Assembly: GCA_020861055.1 (NCBI GenBank)
Contig: JAJBTD010000167.1
Span: forward strand, 1 to 5,173
DNA: 5,173 nucleotides
Source of the DNA: Clostridiales bacterium
GTDB lineage: Bacteria > Bacillota > Clostridia > Oscillospirales > Oscillospiraceae
Direction: 5' to 3'
The notes under the pieces were generated by a model that worked only from the letters and a program-made list of their open reading frames with translations, was not told the origin of the DNA and did no database searches. The translations under genes and the position numbers were made by a program. Positions 1 through 3,704 of the stretch are shown in pieces. Within the stretch, counting starts at the first letter, position 1, and every line of letters begins with the position of its first letter.

Positions 1-140
1 GCATCCCGGACACCCACCCCATGCTGCTGCCCTCTCTGGCGGTGTTGCCGTTGCAGCTGTTTGCGTACTATGTGGCTCTCCAGCGGGGCTGCGACATCGA
101 CAAGCCCCGGAACCTGGCCAAGAGCGTCACGGTGGAATAA
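1..140 (+). CDS. glmS: C-terminal end of glucosamine-fructose-6-phosphate aminotransferase (isomerizing), partial
   Basis: Only the last 45 residues plus a TAA stop are present; the reading frame enters at base 3 (bases 1-2 finish a codon cut by the window edge). GlmS converts fructose-6-phosphate and glutamine to glucosamine-6-phosphate, the first committed step of amino-sugar synthesis for peptidoglycan, in the cytoplasm. The tail carries the family's end signature, ending DKPRNLAKSVTVE, preceded by PLQLFAYYVAL. In E. coli GlmS the same ending (PRNLAKSVTVE) holds Lys603, a catalytic residue of the isomerase (SIS) half, so the active-site tail is intact here. The glutaminase domain, the start and any 5' glmS ribozyme lie outside the window. 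A strong intrinsic terminator follows, so the gene is last in its transcript. A paralogous SIS-domain protein is the only real alternative, and it is unlikely given the exact ending. Confidence 0.93.
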   Translation, partial: IPDTHPMLLPSLAVLPLQLFAYYVALQRGCDIDKPRNLAKSVTVE

Positions 141-177
141 AAGGCAAAAAAGCGCCACCTGAACTTTTTTGTTTTTT
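139..177. other. A/T-rich imperfect hairpin directly after glmS
   Basis: CAAAAAAG (145-152) can pair with CTTTTTTG (164-171). The stem can extend outward through two G-T wobbles and more A-T pairs to 139-142/174-177, with a loop at 153-163. It is GC-poor, so it is not a convincing intrinsic terminator for glmS. Read on the - strand, the arm CTTTTTTGCCTTTTATT could help stop read-through from the convergent DUF4867 gene. The function is a guess. Apart from this and the hairpin at 205-248, nothing else is seen between glmS and DUF4867. Confidence 0.25.
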
Positions 178-204
178 CGCAGGCTCTCTTTTTTGACAGA
201 CGAA

Positions 205-248
205 ACGCCGGAGAACGGGATACTCCCGCCCTCCGGCGTCGCTTTTTT
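205..248 (+). terminator. Intrinsic terminator of glmS
   Basis: ACGCCGGAG (205-213) pairs perfectly with CTCCGGCGT (231-239). An inner stem CGGGA/TCCCG (216-220/224-228) closes on a 3-nt loop, with an AA/CC internal mismatch between the two stems. A T6 tract (243-248) follows within three bases on the + strand, so it is oriented for glmS. On the - strand the hairpin is followed only by TTTCG, so it would be weak for the convergent gene. Confidence 0.88.
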
Positions 249-257
249 GTATTGTTT

Positions 258-881
258 TTACTTCTCCGTGTCCAGGTTCTCCCCCCCCAGGCCGCTGAAG
301 CTGCCCTCCGGCAGTCCGCCCTGTGCGTGGCCGATGAGCCACTTGTTGTTGGCGGCCAGCAGCTTGTCCTCGCCGTCGCCGCCGTGAGAGACGGTCAGCG
401 GGCCGTTGGTGCCTCTGGGGAGGACGATGGCCACCTGGAAGCCCTTGCCGTCCACGCCGCAGGGGGCATAGTGCAGCGTGGTGCCGTAGATCTCCACGCC
501 GGTACCGGCGGGGACCAGGAATGCCTCCATCTTCGCCGTCTCATAGGAGAAGTCGGGGGCGATGTCCTGCTGACGGCCCAGAATGAGAATGGCGTCGGTG
601 GCGGCGATGTTCAGCTCGGGGCAGCGGTGATATTCCACGGCGTTGAGCAGATGGTTGTGTCCGTTGCAGTAGCCGATCTGGACGGGCAGCTCGCCGTAGG
701 CCACGCTCTGGATGGGGGCCATGGAAGCCGTGGCCTCCAGCTCAGGGACGGAGGCGATATAGTCCACCCCCTCTGGAATGGGGGTCTGAGACAGGGCCTC
801 TACCAGAGGGGCCAGGTCGATGCCGGTGAGCACCTTGCCATAGGGGGCGAAGGCGGGGCTGTTGACAGAGAGCAGTTTCAT
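258..881 (-). CDS. DUF4867 family protein (cupin-like), function unknown
   Basis: The protein has 207 residues, full length for what I recall of DUF4867, a family found mainly in Firmicutes. It starts MKLLSVNSPAFAPYGKVL and has a conserved centre at residues 69-87 containing GYCNGHNHLLNAVEYHR. H75, H77, E83 and H85 in that block resemble a cupin metal-binding motif (HxH...E). A second conserved stretch, VPAGTGVEIYGTTLHYAPC, follows at about residues 122-140. There is no signal peptide or membrane helix, so it should be cytoplasmic. I know of no proven reaction; a metal-dependent sugar or small-molecule role is only an inference from the cupin-like pattern. The ATG start is supported by an AAAGGA site 9 nt upstream. 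The gene is monocistronic: it has its own promoter, is divergent from the sigma operon and convergent with glmS. The Gly-rich C-terminal tail (about residues 188-207) looks like a flexible end. Confidence 0.85.
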   Translation of the reverse strand: MKLLSVNSPAFAPYGKVLTGIDLAPLVEALSQTPIPEGVDYIASVPELEATASMAPIQSVAYGELPVQIGYCNGHNHLLNAVEYHRCPELNIAATDAILILGRQQDIAPDFSYETAKMEAFLVPAGTGVEIYGTTLHYAPCGVDGKGFQVAIVLPRGTNGPLTVSHGGDGEDKLLAANNKWLIGHAQGGLPEGSFSGLGGENLDTEK

Positions 882-890
882 GGTGATACA

Positions 891-896
891 TCCTTT
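891..896 (-). promoter_or_regulatory. Ribosome binding site of the DUF4867 gene
   Basis: AAAGGA on the - strand lies 9 nt before the ATG at 881-879. It fixes the start. Confidence 0.75.
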
Positions 897-904
897 CCGT
901 GAGA

Positions 905-929
905 TCAGGCGGCGCTCTACGGAGCCTGA
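905..929 (-). promoter_or_regulatory. Inverted repeat in the DUF4867 leader
   Basis: TCAGGC (905-910) and GCCTGA (924-929) are perfect 6-bp arms separated by 13 nt. The repeat lies between the predicted transcription start (about 940) and the ribosome binding site (891-896). It could be a regulator operator or a short leader hairpin. There is no T-run, so it is not a terminator. It is short enough to be chance. Confidence 0.35.
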
Positions 930-946
930 ATGATTGCACTGGTATT

Positions 947-975
947 AGTATAACTGCCCAACCGCTCCCGGTCAA
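947..975 (-). promoter_or_regulatory. Sigma-A promoter of the DUF4867 gene
   Basis: On the - strand, TTGACC (970-975) and TATACT (947-952) are separated by exactly 17 nt. Upstream lies an A-rich tract (about 980-998 on this strand) that resembles an UP element. The predicted start near 940 gives a leader of about 60 nt. Confidence 0.8.
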
Positions 976-1017
976 TGGGGTTGTTTTTATCTTTTTTCGA
1001 CAATGTTGCGTTTCCGG

Positions 1018-1046
1018 GGAACCAAACCCGTCTTCCCGTCGTATGA
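1018..1046 (+). promoter_or_regulatory. Probable ECF-sigma promoter (autoregulation of the sigma operon)
   Basis: GGAACC (1018-1023), 16 nt, then CGTATGA (1040-1046). This matches the general ECF pattern: an AAC-containing -35 such as the TGAAAC of B. subtilis SigW or the GGAACTT of E. coli SigE, and a CGTA/CGTC -10 after about 16 nt. I see no good sigma-A promoter in this orientation upstream of the sigma gene. A start near 1053 would leave a leader of about 30 nt. The site sits directly before an ECF sigma gene, which supports self-activation, but the sigma's actual specificity is not shown. Confidence 0.65.
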
Positions 1047-1067
1047 TTAGACAGAGAGACACAGAAC

Positions 1068-1073
1068 GGGAGG
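1068..1073 (+). promoter_or_regulatory. Ribosome binding site of the sigma gene
   Basis: GGGAGG lies 10 nt before the ATG at 1084. An out-of-frame ATG at 1076 is only 2 nt away, too close to be used. In the sigma frame there is a stop at 1048-1050 and no other usable start, so the start at 1084 is secure. Confidence 0.75.
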
Positions 1074-1083
1074 CGATGACGGC

Positions 1084-1572
1084 ATGGACTACTACATCCA
1101 GACCTACGGGCGGCGGCTGTTCGGTCTGTGTATGCGTCTCTGCCGCAAGCGGGAGGAGGCGGAGGAGCTCTATCAGGACACCTGGCTCCGCATCCTCCAG
1201 AGCTGGGACAGCTACCGACCGGAGGTTCCCTTCGAGCCGTGGGCTGCCAGGGTCTGTGTCAATCTCTACCGGGACGGGCTGCGGCGGCTGAAACGGCGCA
1301 TCGTCACCCTGAGCTTCCCCACCTGGGAGGCCCAGGACGAGGCCATCAACAGCGCCGCCGCCCCGGAGGGGGAGGACTGGTCCGACCTGTACGCCGCCCT
1401 GGACAGGCTCCCCGACCGGCTCCGGCTCCCGGTCATTCTGTACTACTTCAACGGACACGACATCAAAGAGACCGCCCGGCTGCTGAATCTGCCGGAGGGA
1501 ACGGTCAAGTCCCGGCTGGCCCGGGCCAGGGAGACGCTGAGGAGGTGGCTCACAGATGAAGATGGATTTTGA
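1084..1572 (+). CDS. ECF-type RNA polymerase sigma factor (sigma-70 family)
   Basis: The protein has 162 residues, a normal length for a group 4 sigma factor with only regions 2 and 4. Region 2 spans about residues 5-72 (YGRRLFGLCMRLCRKREEAE, then the YQDTWLRIL helix that contacts core polymerase and the -10 element, then PWAARVCVNLYRD). A linker at about 73-100 is followed by region 4 at about 101-156: LYAALDRLPDRLRLPVILYY, then the helix-turn-helix DIKETARLLNLPEGTVKSRL, which reads the -35 element. There is no extra C-terminal domain. It should recruit RNA polymerase to ECF-type promoters in the cytoplasm, and the site at 1018-1046 is the obvious first target. It is the first gene of a three-gene operon, and its end overlaps the next gene by 17 nt. 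No classical zinc anti-sigma (HxxxCxxC) gene follows, so its inhibitor, if any, is likely one of the two downstream membrane proteins. The subgroup is not identified. Confidence 0.92.
   Translation: MDYYIQTYGRRLFGLCMRLCRKREEAEELYQDTWLRILQSWDSYRPEVPFEPWAARVCVNLYRDGLRRLKRRIVTLSFPTWEAQDEAINSAAAPEGEDWSDLYAALDRLPDRLRLPVILYYFNGHDIKETARLLNLPEGTVKSRLARARETLRRWLTDEDGF
1541..1546 (+). promoter_or_regulatory. Ribosome binding site of the two-helix membrane protein, inside the sigma gene
   Basis: GGAGGT lies 9 nt before the ATG at 1556, within the final codons of the sigma gene. This arrangement is typical of translational coupling. Confidence 0.75.
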
Positions 1573-1861
1573 GCAATACGACCCGCCCCGGCTCACCCGG
1601 GCGGAGCTGGAGCAGCGTCTGGCCCGGCGGGAGCGGAACCGGTGCATCCTGCTGACGGCCCTGCTGGCAGTCGCCCTGGCGGTGCTGGCGTGGAGCCTGT
1701 TCCGTCTGCTGCCCCCGCCCCTGCTCCGGCAGTTCCCCTGGCTGGACAAGGCAGTTGGAATCGGCCTGCTCTCCTCCCTGCTGGCGGCAGTGACGGAGCT
1801 GGCGGTCTACTTCGTATTAAGGAGGTATTCATCATGGCAATCGCTACAGGAGTCTCTGTGA
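1556..1861 (+). CDS. Small two-helix membrane protein, unknown function (candidate sigma-factor partner)
   Basis: The protein has 101 residues. A charged N-terminal segment of about 28 residues (MKMDFEQYDPPRLTRAELEQ, then an arginine-rich stretch) precedes two hydrophobic helices at about 30-50 and 66-88, joined by a short Pro-rich loop (LLPPPLLRQFPW). A short tail starting RRYSSW follows. The positive-inside rule places both ends in the cytoplasm as a hairpin. There is no signal peptide and no zinc anti-sigma motif. I do not recognise a named family. The gene overlaps the sigma gene by 17 nt and the next gene by 28 nt, so it is surely co-expressed. Its place directly after an ECF sigma gene and its cytoplasmic N-terminal segment make it a possible membrane-tethered anti-sigma factor, but this rests on context alone. 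Confidence 0.82.
   Translation: MKMDFEQYDPPRLTRAELEQRLARRERNRCILLTALLAVALAVLAWSLFRLLPPPLLRQFPWLDKAVGIGLLSSLLAAVTELAVYFVLRRYSSWQSLQESL
1818..1826 (+). promoter_or_regulatory. Near-perfect Shine-Dalgarno that sets the start of the zinc-ribbon protein
   Basis: TAAGGAGGT lies 7 nt before the ATG at 1834. The open frame extends upstream to an ATG at 1642 that has no such site and would lie deep inside the previous gene. The short form starting MAIATG is therefore the real product. Confidence 0.88.
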
Positions 1862-2853
1862 TCGCTGTTCTCATCCTCGTTCTGGCTCTGGGCATCGTCA
1901 TCGCCCTGGGGGTCTACGTCTGGCGGGACGCCGGGCGGCGGGGGATGAACCGGGTGCTCTGGACGCTGGTGGTGCTGCTGGTGCCCTACTGCATCGGCAT
2001 CATCATCTACCTGCTGGCCCGGAGCAACCGGGGGGACTACCAGTGTCCCCAGTGCGGCCAGACGGTGGAGCTGCAATTCACCCGCTGCCCCAACTGCGGG
2101 GCCACTCTCCGGGGCAGCTGCCCCAGCTGCGGCCACCCGGTGGAGCCGGGCTGGAAGCTCTGCCCCCAGTGCGGGGCCACCCTGGAACCGGACGAAAGCG
2201 TCACGCCCCCCGTCCGGCGGAAGGACAAGCTCTGGCTGGTGCTGTTGCTGCTCCTGGTCGTGCCGGTGGTGCTGGTGGTGATACTGGCCCTGGGGGTCAT
2301 GGGATACCGCGCTGACCTCTCCGACAGCGACGTTGACAGCTCCTACTCCTACTCCTATTCCGTTTACGACAGCAGCTTTTTCTCCGTCTTTACCTCCGTC
2401 GCGGAGGAGGACCTGGAGGACTGCGACGAGGCAGCCCAGTGGCTGGATTCCGTGGAGGACGAGCTGGCCAACGGCCAGGTCTGTATCCTCCGGTTCCAGA
2501 CGGATGAATACGCCGGCGGCGTGCTGGCCTCTCTGGGCGACTGTACCCCCACCTGCTATCCAGACGAGGACGACGAGCAGATGAACCTCAGCATCTACCC
2601 GGCGGAGGACAGCGAGCTGACCCTCTATGTCTTTGTCTATCAGCCCGCCGACCTTCCCTGGTATCTCCAGGCAGTGGACAGCGAAGGCGACCCGGTGGAT
2701 CGGGACATCCCCTCCTCTATCACCGTGGCGGCAGACCACCAGTCGGTGGCGGACTTCTGCCTGGACATCACAGACCTGGATTCGATCTTCAACGAGGTCA
2801 CGACCACAGAGGATGATGTGGAGGATGTCCTGGCCCCAGAGGGAGACGCCTGA
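1834..2853 (+). CDS. Membrane protein with PLDc_N-like segment, double zinc ribbon and acidic outer domain
   Basis: The protein has 339 residues. Helix 1 (about 7-29) and helix 2 (about 41-61) frame WRDAGRRGMNRVLW and end in YLLAR; this is the pattern of the PLDc_N membrane module (PF13396), without any phospholipase domain behind it. Residues 69-117 hold two zinc ribbons with identical spacing: C71/C74/C85/C88 and C96/C99/C110/C113, each CxxC-x10-CxxC (double zinc ribbon type). Helix 3 (about 133-157) then crosses the membrane. Residues 159-339 form an outer domain with a Ser/Tyr repeat (SSYSYSYSVY, 169-178), four Cys (197, 217, 237, 241) and by my count about 46 acidic but only 2 basic residues. 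Three helices put the ribbons inside if the N-terminus is outside. It is the last gene of the sigma operon, before a strong terminator. It could sense envelope stress or hold the sigma factor through the ribbons; this is inference, and no such function is known to me. Confidence 0.88.
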   Translation: MAIATGVSVIAVLILVLALGIVIALGVYVWRDAGRRGMNRVLWTLVVLLVPYCIGIIIYLLARSNRGDYQCPQCGQTVELQFTRCPNCGATLRGSCPSCGHPVEPGWKLCPQCGATLEPDESVTPPVRRKDKLWLVLLLLLVVPVVLVVILALGVMGYRADLSDSDVDSSYSYSYSVYDSSFFSVFTSVAEEDLEDCDEAAQWLDSVEDELANGQVCILRFQTDEYAGGVLASLGDCTPTCYPDEDDEQMNLSIYPAEDSELTLYVFVYQPADLPWYLQAVDSEGDPVDRDIPSSITVAADHQSVADFCLDITDLDSIFNEVTTTEDDVEDVLAPEGDA

Positions 2854-2864
2854 GCACAAAACAC

Positions 2865-2905
2865 ACGGCCCCGGCACAGCAAGTCGTCTGTGCCGGGGCC
2901 GTTTT
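2865..2905. terminator. Bidirectional intrinsic terminator between convergent genes
   Basis: A perfect 15-bp stem pairs ACGGCCCCGGCACAG (2865-2879) with CTGTGCCGGGGCCGT (2888-2902) around an 8-nt loop. On + it is followed by TTTTCTCATTCTC; on - the other flank reads GTGTTTTGTGC. It sits 11 nt after the zinc-ribbon gene stop and just beyond the stop of the convergent gene, so it can end both transcripts. Confidence 0.9.
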
Positions 2906-2906
2906 C

Positions 2907-3173
2907 TCATTCTCTGGGCAGGTCAAACAGGCAGTCCCGCCCTCTGGCGCTCCGGGCGGAGCGGACGTATCTCGCCCCCTCCACCGCCACCAGGTTGGGG
3001 AAGCTCCCCACGTTCACCTGGATATAGCCCGGATTGTAGTCCAGGTAGTCCCACAGATCGGCTACCTGAAAGTAGCCGGGCCGGACGCCGCCGGTGATAT
3101 ACAGGGCCTGGATATCCTGGGGGTCGAGAGACTGTTCCCGGCCCGGTTTCATTTTCCGTCTGGTTGCGAGCAT
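2907..3173 (-). CDS. Small DUF3892-like protein, function unknown
   Basis: The protein has 88 residues: a basic N-terminus (MLATRRKMKPGREQ), then YITGGVRPGYFQVADLWDYL at about 25-44, NPGYIQVNVGSFPNL at 47-61, and the C-terminal block GARYVRSARSARGRDCLFDLP at 66-86. The pattern 'YVRS...D.L..LP' near the C-terminus resembles small DUF3892 proteins as I remember them; I rate that assignment as moderate. There is no signal peptide or membrane helix. The frame is open up to an ATG at 3227, but that codon lies upstream of the predicted transcription start, beyond the -10 box. The ATG at 3173 has AAAGGA 9 nt before it and is the real start. The gene stands alone, with its own strong promoter, and shares the terminator with the convergent sigma operon. 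Confidence 0.75.
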   Translation of the reverse strand: MLATRRKMKPGREQSLDPQDIQALYITGGVRPGYFQVADLWDYLDYNPGYIQVNVGSFPNLVAVEGARYVRSARSARGRDCLFDLPRE

Positions 3174-3182
3174 GACAAGGAG

Positions 3183-3188
3183 TCCTTT
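3183..3188 (-). promoter_or_regulatory. Ribosome binding site deciding the start of the DUF3892-like gene
   Basis: AAAGGA lies 9 nt before the ATG at 3173, the same layout as for the DUF4867 gene. It sits in a small palindrome, AAGGAGTCCTT (3177-3187), which could modestly affect access or may be chance. Confidence 0.7.
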
Positions 3189-3206
3189 CACTTGGGTCTG
3201 TATGAT

Positions 3207-3235
3207 AGTATAGCATACGATGGACACTTTGTCAA
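3207..3235 (-). promoter_or_regulatory. Strong sigma-A promoter of the DUF3892-like gene
   Basis: On the - strand a consensus TTGACA (3230-3235) and TATACT (3207-3212) are separated by exactly 17 nt. Transcription should begin near 3200, giving a leader of about 27 nt. Confidence 0.88.
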
Positions 3236-3287
3236 AAATTGTTTGGGTGTGGGGGAGGAATGTCGGTGAATTTGCCGAAGGGGTTCA

Positions 3288-3503
3288 GCGAATTTGTGCC
3301 AACTCCCCACGAGTTCGCCGACAGTGCGTATCTTATCGTGGGTGCGTGCTGCTCTCCCTCAGTCAGCTTCGCTGACAGCTCCCTCAGGGAGGGAGCCAAG
3401 AAGATTGCAGCGCACCCTTGCCTCCCTCTTTGAGGGAGGTGGCACGGCGTCAGCCGTGACGGAGGGAGTGCAGCAGGCACTTTCAATTATCCACGGCATT
3501 CCG
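3288..3503. repeat. Intergenic palindromic repeat, copy A (216 bp)
   Basis: The first 95 bases (3288-3382) recur at 3504-3598 with 91 identities by my count, all four differences being transitions. The last 35 bases before the next unit (from 3469) also recur, from 3656, with a few changes. The unit holds a GGCGAATT/AGTTCGCC inverted pair at its left end, the conserved stretch GTGCGTATCTTATCGTGGG, the nested palindrome described at 3342-3480, and the tail GCAGGCACTTTCAAT. It has no coding potential that looks real. CTCCCTC/GAGGGAG palindromes of this look are, to my memory, common between genes in gut Clostridia, so this is probably a member of a dispersed family, possibly a non-autonomous element. 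Confidence 0.8.
3342..3480. repeat. 139-bp near-palindrome with terminal inverted repeats (inside copy A)
   Basis: The ends are 19-bp inverted repeats with 17 matches (3342-3360 and 3462-3480). Inside are four hairpins in mirror order: GTCAGC-TTC-GCTGAC (3362-3376), GCTCCCTC-AGG-GAGGGAGC (3378-3396), CCTCCCTC-TTT-GAGGGAGG (3421-3439) and CACGGC-GTCA-GCCGTG (3443-3458). The centre is closed by CAAG/CTTG (3397-3400/3417-3420). The left half is therefore an imperfect reverse complement of the right half and could fold into one long stem. No terminal target duplication is evident. Confidence 0.8.
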
Positions 3504-3697
3504 GCGAATTCGTACCAACTCCCCACGAGTTCGCCGGTAGTGCGTATCTTATCGTGGGTGCGTGCTGCTCTCCCTCAGTCAGCTTCGCTGACAGCTCCGC
3601 CGTCAAGCGGCACTTCCGCTTCGCTCCCTGCCTCAGAGAGGGAGCCAAGGGGGGGTGCAGCAGGCACTTTCAATCATCCAAGGCACCCCGGCGAATC
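3504..3697. repeat. Intergenic palindromic repeat, copy B, plus the first bases of a third unit
   Basis: This is a shorter version of copy A (186 bp to 3689). It keeps the left 95 bases and the right end (TGCAGCAGGCACTTTCAAT from 3656), but lacks the mirrored second half. In its place is a hairpin insert (3599-3622) and then GCTCCCT/AGGGAGC (3623-3629/3639-3645). A clean 12-bp hairpin opens the unit: CCGGCGAATTCG (3501-3512) with CGAGTTCGCCGG (3526-3537), with one wobble. GGCGAATC at 3690-3697 begins another unit, which stops at the beta-helix gene. The hairpins may help terminate that gene's transcript. Confidence 0.75.
3599..3622. repeat. Small hairpin insert in copy B flanked by GCTCC direct repeats
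   Basis: AAGCGG (3605-3610) and CCGCTT (3616-3621) form a 6-bp stem with a 5-nt loop. The segment has no counterpart in copy A and lies between two GCTCC copies (3594-3598 and 3623-3627). It may be an inserted module or a product of slippage or recombination between repeats. Confidence 0.5.
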
Positions 3698-3704
3698 TGC
3701 CCTC

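Noticed and set aside
252..902. Open frame on + opposite DUF4867
   Set aside because: It is a shadow of a conserved - gene that has its own promoter and ribosome site.
742..1749. Long open frame on - crossing the DUF4867 start, the promoters and the sigma gene
   Set aside because: It runs antisense to a clear sigma factor and across two promoters; its composition is Arg/Pro-rich and non-protein-like.
1642..1833. N-terminal extension of the zinc-ribbon protein
   Set aside because: It lies inside the two-helix protein in another frame, is Ala/Pro/Gly-rich like a shadow frame, and a near-perfect Shine-Dalgarno marks the ATG at 1834.
1807..2910. Long open frame on - opposite the zinc-ribbon gene
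   Set aside because: It has His/Val/Gly/Gln-rich shadow composition in GC-rich DNA, and the opposite strand encodes clear helices and CxxC ribbons with a good start.
3177..3187. AAGGAGTCCTT palindrome over the DUF3892-like ribosome site as an RNA switch
   Set aside because: It can form only about 4 bp with a 3-nt loop; too weak to claim control.
3342..3480. CRISPR array or structured riboswitch
   Set aside because: There are only two units, spacers are not unique, repeats are long and palindromic, and no downstream gene is oriented for a leader riboswitch.
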